A stretch of 64,000 bases of DNA from Gnetum montanum (taxonomy: Eukaryota; Streptophyta; Gnetopsida; Gnetales; Gnetaceae), in contig MNCI01015984.1 in the NCBI GenBank assembly GCA_015680685.1, positions 239,314 to 303,313 on the forward strand, written 5' to 3'. The notes under the pieces are model-generated. The model made no database searches. It was not told the origin of the DNA and saw only the letters and a list, made by a program, of their open reading frames with translations. Of the stretch, positions 11,592 through 21,361 are shown in pieces. Position numbers and translations under genes: made by a program. Position 1 is the first letter of the stretch, and each line of letters starts with the position of its first letter.

Positions 11592-11865
11592 ACGATATTC
11601 GCAGTCCGAAACGACATTAAACTATATTCAAAGTTCGAAATGACGTTAAACTATCACATGTCCGTAACGACATAAAACTAGCCACGATCCGAAATGATCG
11701 GTCTACCAAGAAATCCACTAGTGTCACCTGAAACTTCCCTTGNCATCGGTCTACCAAGAAATCCACTAGTGTCACCTGAAACTTCCCTTGTTTGCACATG
11801 GCCCGAAACGGCCTTAAACTAGTGCATGGGGCTCGAAATGGCCTTAAACTAAACCATTTTCTTAC
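11592..11865 (+). repeat. Short dispersed repeats, core CGAAATGACNTTAAACT, with N-joined duplication
   Basis: Units of about 30-35 bp of the form (T/C)CGAAA(T/C)G(A/G)C followed by (A/T)TAAACTA are arrayed here. Similar units recur at 16618-16738 and 20047-20310. Within it, about 46 bp beginning ATCGGTCTACCAAGAAATCC occurs twice, once on each side of the single N at 11743. Two identical ends around one N looks like a scaffolding artefact. Confidence 0.75.
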
Positions 11866-12314
11866 ACTTTGTTTTCTCACAAATTCAAGTTCATTGTCCG
11901 AATTTATGTTTACATTGTCGTGTCATCAATAACAGTTTTTCTTTACATTTTCCTTTTCACAATTATCCTTCAATTATAATTACATTCCTACTTACATTCC
12001 CACTTCGTGCATTCCAACTTAAACAATAAAACAAACCAAAACATTTTACATTGCAGCATCGTGTTTACATTTAAACAACAAGAGCCAAAAGAACAAAAAA
12101 AAAGAGGAAGAGAGAAATTTCGTTTTCTACGCTTGAATAAACTCAAAATTCATAAAAAATAAATAATACAGAAATATACATATATGTATTCATATACAGT
12201 TAGACAAATACAATAGTTAACTGACTCCGTTCATCAGTTCAATACAACCCGAGGCAAAACATTCAATTTATGATTTATGTAAAAATATGAGCCAAGATAG
12301 TTTCCAAATGAAAA
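11866..12314. other. Unassigned AT-rich spacer in element C
   Basis: No ORF or recognisable signal. It lies downstream (3') of the antisense gene and could hold its 3' untranslated region and polyadenylation site. On the minus strand AATAAA-like words are present but not distinctive. Confidence 0.4.
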
Positions 12315-15300
12315 CTAAACATCAGGGACGGGAGGGCTGTCCCCTCCAGACTCGCCGGCACCATGGGTCCTCACTTCGCTGGGGCCACCTTCTTGAACAT
12401 CGTCATCGCCTCGACCCTATAAAAGATAAAAGAAGCAATCAACACAAAAAGAAAGGAGAAAATCCCAAACATTATTCAACGAACAAAATTCGCAAGAACA
12501 AACTGCTTACCGTAGGAGACCCCCCTAAACCGAATTCCAACCGATGGAGAATTTCTTCTTCAGAAACACTAGCCTAGTCCATCACATCGAGGCTCAGATC
12601 GACGTTCGCTAAGGCCTTCCCTTTGTCGACCGCTGACCATGTGGGACGTTTCAAGGGAAATTCACCCATAGAGACCTCCCCAGAAGCAATTGTAATCAGC
12701 CTCGTGGGCGATTCCATCTCAATAGTGGTATTCTTAGCAAAAGTATCAAATGCAGAACGTAGACCCAGACCCTCTACGAACATTTCAAGCTTACGCTTCT
12801 CTATAGATACTTCCTTTAATGATTTCTTGTAATGGTGCTTGTGGTTCTTCTCATCTTGAGCCCATTTCTGCACCTTGGAAGCGAAAGCCTTCCAATCCTA
12901 GCACTTGAGGTTCAATAAATCTATCTGGGCCTTACGCTCTGCCAGTTTTCGAGTCAGTGATGCATGGCGATTTAGCAAGTTCCAATACTTGGTATAAGTG
13001 ATCTCAGAAGTCCGCCAAGAACGATCATCGGTTAATCTGGCCGAGGTGAACTCGTAGCGAGCTTTGAGATCATCATGTTCAGCCGATAACTCGGAAACCT
13101 CTTTTTCTCTTGCCTGGATCTGCAACCATAGCTGTTCAATGGAGCACCGACAAGTCCAAAGTGATTTGGCGTTATGCACAAGACATTCCGCCACCTCATC
13201 ATAGATTTATCTCGGTATCTGTTCAACTTCTGGCAGTAGTGCAGGAAAGCTCTCAATATGAACAGCCTCAGACGGATCCCATCTCAGTTTAGCTCCTACC
13301 CACACGAAAAAGAACAAGCATTAGATCTTAGATGGCAGAAAGAATGTGAAACTGAAAGGCTGAAAAACGCTTGAGACGTTTGTACCTATTTCAGGGTGAG
13401 CTTGCTGAATGCGTTCGACCACCTCGTCAACGATACTGGTAACGAAATCCATTTTTCTTGGCATCTCGGTCCAAGTAAATGGTTCATGAGTACAAGATGG
13501 ACTGGCCTCAGTGGTCGTTTCAGGGGGAGCCACTATCATAGGCACTTCTAGCCGCATCGTAGGAATCATCCTAGTTTCAATATCTTCGTCTAGCAGTGAT
13601 AAAAAAAACATAAAATTAAAACCACATAATGGAAACAACGATTCATAAGGCAATGCAATAAAATGAAAGGGAATATACCAGATTCTCTGCTCCCTTCCCA
13701 GTTCGGAAGGTCACCAAGGTCCAATCTTCCCTTAAGGAAGTTGTTAAAAACTTCATCAACACCATCCCGGTCATCGACCAGTTCTGTCTCTGTGGTATCT
13801 TCTGCCAGCTCTTCGGTCACCTCCACCTGATCTTTGCCGACCTCTTCCTCATCAATTAAATCCGTTGGAACTTCCTCCTCCTTGATAATAGTTTCTAGTT
13901 CCTGTCTTCTCACTTCCCGAGTCAGGTCTGAAGACATTAGTTTCATGTAAGCGGTCAAAACGAAAATGACGATAATAGCAATACAACAAGCGCATCAAGC
14001 TTACTTACCTCGAGCAGACATTTTGAATCGTATACGCTTCACCCTTGGCTCTTCCACAGTTGAGGCCACCTCCTTAGGGCATTTGTGCTTCTGAATCTTC
14101 GATTTGGCCTTCCCGATGGTCTCCTTGATCACCCAATCAACTCTCTTTGCAGTGTAGGGCACATTGTCTGGTTCTAACCCCACACTGTCACGTGTATGGA
14201 TTGAAGTACCAGATGACCCCTCTGTTGTGATGGAAACCAATTCATCAATCCCCTCGAGTGCATCTTGAGACTCAGCTACGTCAAACAAATGGTTAATCCA
14301 TGGGCGAGATAATTGAGTACGATCCCACAAAACATATTTATTATATGCACGAACCACTAAAAACTTGGCCGACGTAGATAACCTGCGAAGAACGCGAAGG
14401 TAAAATGGGACTGCGCCTCAACGTTTGAACGCAATTGCACTATCTCCCTATGGAAACCCAAAAACAAAAATTGGGCCTAATTATAACGCATCCCGGTCTC
14501 TAAAATGGTCTGCATGATGCGCACAGCTTCCACCCCAAGACTCTTCAATTGAGATAGGGATTTAGGAAACACCGATGCCCTAAACAGGGGATACAGTTCA
14601 TTGACCTCCACCACCTTTGACGTTCCCTGCATAGGGAACCCCTTAGAGCCCTTGAGAATGCCCAACCAATCTTCTAGCTCACGCACCACATGGAGCTCCT
14701 TCTGCGCCCTGTCCAAGACCATGTTCACAGGATCTGCCGGAACACCAAAGAGGTCTGAAAAGAAATTAGCTGACAGATGAAAAACTATTTTCACACCCTT
14801 AACACGAGTGCTGTAGTAAGTGATAGAGTTGTCGAATGAATCAACAATTCTAATCATTTCGGCTACAGAGACATCAAGGCTTGGGGTTGTGAATAGCTCC
14901 ATGAGGCCAACATCATTCAAACAACGGACAATAGATGATGGGGCACTGGTACGCAACCATCGCTACGCCTTGCTGATCTCTCCAAATTTCATTGATAGGG
15001 TACTCTCAGTCCGCCCTGTCGTAATAGGGTCTCTGCCGAGGGAGACGTTAACTGCAAACACAATGTAAAACCATAGTACCAGTATGACCAACGTTGCAGC
15101 CGAACAAACAAACTAGGGCATCTGGGAAATATCATCACTTACCTTCAGTCGGAGGATTCACGTTGCTAGGACCTAAGTCAGCATCACAGGGGAAAATTGA
15201 TCCATTACGTAACCAATCTCCATGCAGCCACCCCCAAGCCGTGCATTGTGCAAACACCCTGAAAAATCGCTTATGAAAGTGGACGATGTCACCCTTAGTC

Positions 15301-16388
15301 TGAGCTAATATAGCTTCGCGGAGGGTGGGACCTGCCATGAAGGTCTCTAAAGTGGTGTGGGCTAGTGCAAGTCTGTCGTCACTTACACATATTCCGTCTT
15401 TGTCAACTTGGGGCCTGCAAAAGAACGGCCGTTAAAACAAGAGCAAACACTAAATAACAGAATAGAAACGACAAATTAAAAAACCTTACCTCTCCACCCT
15501 ATAAATCGTGCCCAGAGGGTTCTGAAACAATGTATGCAGATGCGCCACCAAAAATAAGGTGCTATTAAGAGAGTGAGGGTCACGTGGCAATAAGTCCCAC
15601 ACCTGCGATAACGGGCAGGTAGACCTGGGCCCTCTAGAGGGACTATCCTCAATCGCAAGCGGTCCCTCGTCAATGTCCACCATGAAAGTAATGACCCCGT
15701 CTGACGATCCTGGCAACATTGCTTCAAGCACGCTACGCGCTTCTTGTTCACTTCGATGGGACCATATCACTACCTTGAACCCATCTAAAATGAAGGCAAG
15801 GAACTGATAGGCCCCTTCCCTGAACCATACCCCATTGTTATCGATGATCATATCAGGGGCAGGTTTGTCGGTATCAATGGGCCCGAACCAAGCCAGTACC
15901 CCAACCAGCTCAACCACTAAGAGGAAAGGCTTAGGATCCCTACAAATAACCAGAATGACGCGGTAAGTAAGTTATACATAGAAATGAAATAAAGAAACAA
16001 AGTTCAATACTTCGAAAAAAGTTGTAAACTATTTACGCCCAGCGTGCAAACTCTGCACGCTGTAAAAACTATCTACGCCCAGCGTGCAGACTCTGCACGC
16101 TGCAAAAACTGTCTACGCCCAGCATGCAGACTTTGCACGCTGCAAAAATTGTCTACGCCCAGCGTGCAAACTTTGCACGCTGCAAAAACTGTTTACGCCC
16201 AGATAGCAAATACAAAAGAAAGCAATTAACCTGAGAGAGATCAGGGCCTACCCGTGCGCTGATCCAGGCCACGATGGAACTCTAGGCCTAGGCAAACATT
16301 GCAACATGGCCTCACTTTCTTCCGCGAAAGTCAAGTCGGGCTCCTTCCTCCCTTGGCCTTCTACCTCCTTGCCCTTGCCCTTGCCCAT
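12315..16388 (-). pseudogene. Nine-exon antisense gene inside element C, FCP1/NIF-like domain plus coiled coil
   Basis: Exons on the minus strand: 16388-16252, 15939-15490, 15414-15143, 15051 to about 14467-14486, 14382-14009, 13927-13679, 13589-13386, 13295-12511 and 12416-12315. Except for the unresolved exon 4 donor, junctions are GT/AG and phases agree. Introns are 75-94 bp, except intron 1 (312 bp, filled by a tandem array) and intron 4. Exon 1 starts MGKGKGKEVEG. Exons 2-3 resemble an FCP1/NIF HAD phosphatase: LLVVELVGVL where LLVLDLNGLL is usual, FKVVIWSHRSEQEA, then NPLGTIY. The catalytic Asp residues are absent. Exon 4 resembles the retroelement env-position domain (VKGVKIVFHLSANFFSDLFGVP). 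Exons 5-7 are acidic, and exon 8 is a coiled coil. Stops break exon 4 (TAG near 14962) and exon 8 (near 13218, 12898 and 12574). A captured host gene or an old antisense accessory gene are both possible. Confidence 0.7.
16035..16205 (+). repeat. Tandem array in intron 1 of the antisense gene
   Basis: About four to five units of roughly 42 bp, each reading TACGCCCAGCGTGCA(A/G)ACT then CTGCACGCTG(C/T)AAAAACT. Each unit is partly self-complementary (CAGCGTGCA against TGCACGCTG), so transcripts could fold into a run of hairpins. The TACGCCCAGCGT core is the same as in the LTR arrays of element C. Confidence 0.85.
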
Positions 16389-16617
16389 TCCGGCGTTCTG
16401 TACGCTAAATCTCATAGGTTTACGCTAGGGTTTGATCCTATACATCAAAGCTGAATCCTGCACGCTAAGGTTTGGTGCTTTACGCTCACGCTAAGGTTTG
16501 GTGCTTTACACTCACGCTAAGGTTTGGTGCTTTACGCTTACGCTAGGGTTCGGTGCTTTACACTCACGTTGGGGTTTGGTGCTTTATGCTCACGCTAGGC
16601 ATCATCAAATTACAGAT
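16389..16617 (+). repeat. Tandem array upstream of the antisense gene, ACGCTAAGGTTTGGTGCTTT
   Basis: About five imperfect units of about 34 bp (from roughly 16430 to 16605) lie immediately upstream of the antisense ATG, in the position of its promoter. The words TTTACGCT and CACGCTA relate it loosely to the other arrays. No clear TATA box is seen for the minus-strand gene. Confidence 0.7.
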
Positions 16618-16738
16618 TCAGCCCGGTAAGGCCTTAAACTACCACGTTCGGCCCGGTAAGGCCTTAAACTGCCACGTTCGGCCTGGTAAGGCCTTAAACT
16701 GCCACGTTCATCCCAGTAAGACCTTAAACTACCATCGT
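16618..16738 (+). repeat. Tandem array GGCCCGGTAAGGCCTTAAACT in element C
   Basis: Four units of about 29-31 bp (TTCGGCCCGGTAAGGCCTTA then AACTGCCACG). The pattern CG...AAACTRCCA matches the arrays at 11592-11865 and 20047-20310, so this unit family brackets the antisense gene and recurs after integrase. Confidence 0.8.
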
Positions 16739-16827
16739 ATATGCACACATGATTTATGTTGCCTAGGAACGTGTAACAACCCCTACTAGCTCACTCTGTC
16801 CTCTGTTTATTGGCAGGAAAAAGCCCG

Positions 16828-17949
16828 ATGGATTACTAGCATCTATTCACACCACTGACCATCGACGAACTATACGGAAAGATCATAAGAGAAGTCAACA
16901 TAAGTTCCATCAACTTAGGTTCATCAATAGACGACATAGTCATAGCCTCAACACAACAAACGTTAGACAACTACAAAGGTATGACAAAATCCCTCGACAT
17001 AGAAGCTGATAGCATCACTGAAGACCCCTTGACTGAAACCCCCATCGCTACGCCTAATGGTGAGGTTAAGGTATTAAAATTGAGTACACTATTTCAACCT
17101 CAACTGGCCAAAGACATAGAACATGTGCTTCGAGACAACATAAAAGCATTCGCTTGGTCTTACACTGACATGCCTGGGTTAGATCCTCGAATCGTCCAAC
17201 ACAATATTATACTCGATCCAAAATTAAGACCAGTAAAACAAAAAGCACGATAGGTTAAAACTGATGTAGTGTTGGCAGTCCGCAATGAGATCACCAAACT
17301 TTATCAGGCAGGTTTCATTCGGGCTGTTGACTATGCTGATTGGGCATCCAACATGGTCATTGTCCCGAAGAAGAATGGAAGCATTCGCCTATGCATTGAC
17401 TTCCGGGACCTCAACGTTGCAACCATAAAAGATGATTTTCCCCTACCCAGCATCAATCAACTTGTTGACTCAACCGCTGGGCGCGCCTTGTTATCTTTTA
17501 TGGATGGCTTCTCAGGATATAACCAGATACACATTAACCTGGAACATCAGCTCCGGACTACCTTTATGACACCATGGGGTACCTTTTGTTACACAATGAT
17601 GCCATTCGATCTCAAGAACGTTGGGGCCACATATCAAAAAGCAATGATATTTATTTTTAGCGATTACATACTTCAGTCGCTCAATGATTATGTAGATGAC
17701 ATCGCAATTAAATCGAAAACACCATAGCAACACGTCCAAGATTTAGATTTGATCCTAAAACGTTGCTTAAAATATGAACTTAGGCTCAACCCAAAGAAAT
17801 GTGTTTTCGGAGTAAAAACAGGCAAGATGCTAGACTTTGTAGTGTCAGAAACAGGAATACGAGTGGACCCAGATAAGGTTAAAGCTGTTATCAATCTAAA
17901 ACCAGCAAGCAACATTACTGAACTTCGGGGTCTACAAGGTAGATTATAG
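16828..17949 (+). pseudogene. Element C reverse transcriptase, broken
   Basis: Frame 1 from an ATG at 16828, just after a good splice-acceptor sequence (TTATTGGCAG, ending 16816). An acceptor there fits the spliced gag-pro/RT arrangement known in Ogre elements. After a TAG at 16837 the frame carries FAWSYTDMPGLDP (about 17150), then VRNEITKLYQAGFI. The RT palm follows, with SNMVIVPKKNGSIRLCIDFR at about 17350-17408, FMDGFSGYNQI at about 17499-17532 and the YVDD catalytic box at about 17689. Stops at 17251 and 17725 are TAG. The type of motif is Tat/Ogre. Confidence 0.85.
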
Positions 17950-18597
17950 TTCATCAGGCGCTTCATAGAAAAATTGACGAACAAGTTGAAACCCATGAAT
18001 CATTTGCTATGAAAGAATGTCCATTTTGAATGGACTCCATAATGCCAGGAAGCCTTCGACCACATTAAAACAGCACTGGCTTAGCTACCAATACTGTACC
18101 CTCCACAAAACAATAAACCCTTCTACATTTATCTCGCTACGTCGGATTCGTCCATTGCTTCTATGCTCTGCCAGAAACAAGACGATGGGACTGAAATCCC
18201 TGTTTATTATTTGAGCCACACATTAGTGGCCCACGAAAAGAAGTACAATGAGGTAGAGAGGTCATGTTTAGCCCTTGTCTTTTCCCTAAAGAAATGGTGA
18301 CATTACCTCTTCCATAACCAAGCCAACATAATCTGCAAAGATAATGTGCTCAGGGCCATCATCGGTAACATTTATGAGTCAAGCAGAATAGCGCGTTGGA
18401 AAGCCATAATAGCTGAATTCGACCTACATTACATCACGCAGTCATCAATCAAGGGTCAAGCCATAGCGAACCAACTGACTACATCACCAACACATGATCA
18501 AGCAACAATAGAACCAGAGTTTCCAGATGAACACGTGAGCGCGATAGACATAGTTCTCGATGAGTACGAAGCCATTATGAACTTTGATGGAGCATAA
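17950..18597 (+). pseudogene. Element C RNase H, broken
   Basis: Continuation of the RT frame through thumb/connection (FIRRFIEKLTNKLKPM) into a gypsy-type RNase H. Visible are YLATSDSSIASMLCQ (about 18126-18170), PVYYLSHTLVAHEKKYNEVE (about 18200-18258) and the ARWKAIIAEFDLHYI tail (about 18390-18435). Stops at 17947, 18010, 18040, 18082 and 18298. The usual role is removal of the RNA strand during reverse transcription. Confidence 0.8.
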
Positions 18598-18900
18598 ACC
18601 ACTCGAGGGGGGAGTGCTGCCGCCGTCATCACCTATCCCTCTGGGGAGATCCGACCCTTTGCTTACCGCTTTAACTTTCATTGTACCACAACATAGCAAC
18701 TGGTTTTAAACCAAGTCACAGACATTTATACATGCAAAGTGCAACATTTACAACCATACTGTGACTTAGCTAAACACTTACTGAAGTAATTCAAAAACAT
18801 GGATGTGCAATATGTTTCCAGAAACGATAGCACCATTGCAGACACACTTGCCACGCTAGCTCTAAACATATCGCCTGACATGTTCCATATGTTGCTAAGC
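18560..18900 (+). pseudogene. Element C second (archaeal-type) RNase H, internally deleted
   Basis: MNFDGA at about 18578-18595, then GGSAAAVITYPSGE, then IRPFAYRFNF is the start of an RNase HI-type fold distinct from the preceding one. It corresponds to the archaeal-like RNase H that marks the Tat/Ogre lineage. The middle, with the NNxAEY motif, is missing around 18690-18720. The end (DVQYVSRNDSTIADTLATLA at 18799-18860) is preserved. Stops at 18595 and about 18694. Confidence 0.7.
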
Positions 18901-19417
18901 TCTATAATCAGTTGTGCTAAACCCATAACCGATACTCTTGATGAATTACCAATTGCATCCGTTAGTACAACACACACAATAGAATGGTATGACGACATAA
19001 AAGAGTACCTTCTACACGGTGAAACACCGCAACATCTAACGAATGCACAAAAGGATGCAGTACGAAACGTTCTCGACAATATGCACTGGTAGGGGACACG
19101 TTGTGTCATAGATCCTACAAAAGCATACTGCTAACATGCGTTAGTAGTGTTGATGCCCAAACCATTGTCGAGCAAGTACATGATGGACTATGCAGAGGAC
19201 ACATAGCACCTAAAGCAATGGCAATGAAAATAAGACGTTTGGGCTATCATTGGCCACACATGGAGTATGACTATCTCTCCAAGGCCAAAACATGCGGTAT
19301 CTGTCAAAAACATAGCAATCTGATACATGTTCCACCAAATGAGTTGCATACAGCGCAAATCACCTAGCCCTTTCAAAAGTGGGGGTTAGACCTTATCGGG
19401 CCAATGACACCCTCATC
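18901..19417 (+). pseudogene. Element C integrase N-terminus, truncated by assembly gap
   Basis: After a linker in frame 1 the reading frame shifts near 19095. Frame 0 then carries the integrase HHCC domain (VHDGLCRGHIAP near 19170, YHWPHMEYDYL, then CGICQKH near 19295-19315). The first core motif WGLDLIGPMTP follows near 19380-19413. The sequence then enters the run of N, so the DDE core cannot be assessed. Confidence 0.8.
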
Positions 19418-20046
19418 NNNNNNNNNNNNNNNNNNNNNNNNNNNNNNNNNNNNNNNNNNNNNNNNNNNNNNNNNNNNNNNNNNNNNNNNNNNNNNNNNNN
19501 NNNNNNNNNNNNNNNNNNNNNNNNNNNNNNNNNNNNNNNNNNNNNNNNNNNNNNNNNNNNNNNNNNNNNNNNNNNNNNNNNNNNNNNNNNNNNNNNNNNN
19601 NNNNNNNNNNNNNNNNNNNNNNNNNNNNNNNNNNNNNNNNNNNNNNNNNNNNNNNNNNNNNNNNNNNNNNNNNNNNNNNNNNNNNNNNNNNNNNNNNNNN
19701 NNNNNNNNNNNNNNNNNNNNNNNNNNNNNNNNNNNNNNNNNNNNNNNNNNNNNNNNNNNNNNNNNNNNNNNNNNNNNNNNNNNNNNNNNNNNNNNNNNNN
19801 NNNNNNNNNNNNNNNNNNNNNNNNNNNNNNNNNNNNNNNNNNNNNNNNNNNNNNNNNNNNNNNNNNNNNNNNNNNNNNNNNNNNNNNNNNNNNNNNNNNN
19901 NNNNNNNNNNNNNNNNNNNNNNNNNNNNNNNNNNNNNNNNNNNNNNNNNNNNNNNNNNNNNNNNNNNNNNNNNNNNNNNNNNNNNNNNNNNNNNNNNNNN
20001 NNNNNNNNNNNNNNNNNNNNNNNNNNNNNNNNNNNNNNNNNNNNNN
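19418..20046. other. Assembly gap (629 N)
   Basis: Run of N replacing the integrase core of element C. Integrase core sequence is expected here. Sequence after the gap is noncoding repeat, so the gap or a deletion removes the rest of integrase. Confidence 0.98.
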
Positions 20047-20320
20047 TCGTCCTGGCATCATGACGATAAACTGATACCACAGAATGTTCGCAATGACAAT
20101 AAACTAGCACCCGTCTGATACGACAGTAAACTACCACAGTCACATTCGCCAGAGTCCACTAAGACTATAAACTAGTTTTCCTCTTCACGGTCCGCCAAGA
20201 CTAGAAACTAGCAATGTACCATCTGCCACGATGATAAATGGGCAATGTCCAATAGGTCATGACATAAAACTAACCCACAATGGTCCGCTATGACTATAAA
20301 CTGGCAATTTCATCTCTAGC
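20047..20320 (+). repeat. Short repeat array, core CGNNATGACNATAAACT, after the gap
   Basis: About eight units of 30-37 bp, each with a (C/G)(A/C)NATGAC or similar half followed by (A/G)TAAACTA. They match the arrays at 11592-11865 and 16618-16738. Confidence 0.75.
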
Positions 20321-21361
20321 CTCCCGATCTGTGACTGCATTCAAACTTCATCAGAGCCACTGCATCGCTTGCCATCAGCCGATCCTAACAACATTGCTGC
20401 TGTTCATATATAGTGCCTGAAATTTCATCTGTTGCCTTAATTTCATCAGTAGCTATTCAAATCTAAGCTTGCTTACTCACTCATGGTTTTCTTGTCTTCT
20501 TGGAGTTATCTTTGCAAGATGACACTCAGAGGTGTTCGTACAAGAATGCACTTCATCACAGCAGCAAGGTAAGACGTTGTTCATAACACACGTGACAAGA
20601 CTCATCAAGCCATTCACTAGTACATCTCCCGTTACATATCCCACCTATCCCTCAACATCTTCCACTTAGTTACATCCCGGACACACCTAGTACAGCCCGA
20701 AACCTTGAACACACTGTCGCACACTGCACCACTCTTAAGTAGTTACAACCCATAACATGGCATCTGAGCATGTGCATAAGATTAAAAAAAACGCTCATAT
20801 AAGCCCTTCCTTTATAAGCCCTTGGCAAGAAGGTAGTTGCCTTGAAAGCAAATGCTCATGTCTAAACGATCCAGTAACATCTTGTTGCATGGCTTTGGCT
20901 CTTCGCCAACAGGTTCCCTCTAAACACTAAATAAAGGCCCTGTTACTCCAAAGAACGCAACACATCATCACGTGGCTTTGGTTGTGCTAACAAGTCCTCT
21001 TAAATACCAAGTAAGAGTCTTGTGTCGCCAAAGGACGTACATATCATGTTTTGATCCCAACTCTGCTAAAACAAATGGCTAAACAATAGCTATTGACAAA
21101 GATAAGCACAAACTGCACACGTACCCGGACATCCTCTTCACCACACATAAGCCCTTGATCGGTTACCAATCCCTACAGTTCCCATTTCCCTATCCAATAC
21201 AAATTTCATTTCCCCAATCCTATGTACTATTGAACATGGTATGATGACGTCTAGCCAAGTGCCAAAGGACAATATCTCTATCAAGTTGCTTGTGGTGTTT
21301 TGTACTTCTTTGTCGACGTTTCTCGGGTTGATTCCTCCAAACATCAACAAAGAGGGGCCAA
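20321..21361 (+). other. Element C 3' noncoding region with polypurine tract
   Basis: No recognisable ORF. Two diverged copies of an approximately 85 bp segment are visible (GTTGCATGGCTTTGGCTCTT near 20883 and CACGTGGCTTTGGTTGTGCT near 20970). The purine-rich AACAAAGAGGGGCCAA directly before the 3' LTR at 21362 is the likely polypurine tract for plus-strand priming. Confidence 0.6.

Noticed and set aside
16035-16205. CRISPR-like regular array
   Set aside because: Plant nuclear context, no unique spacers between identical repeats, and no cas genes. It is a tandem minisatellite.
19373-20143. ORFs of 219-256 codons over the gap
   Set aside because: They consist of N translated as X.
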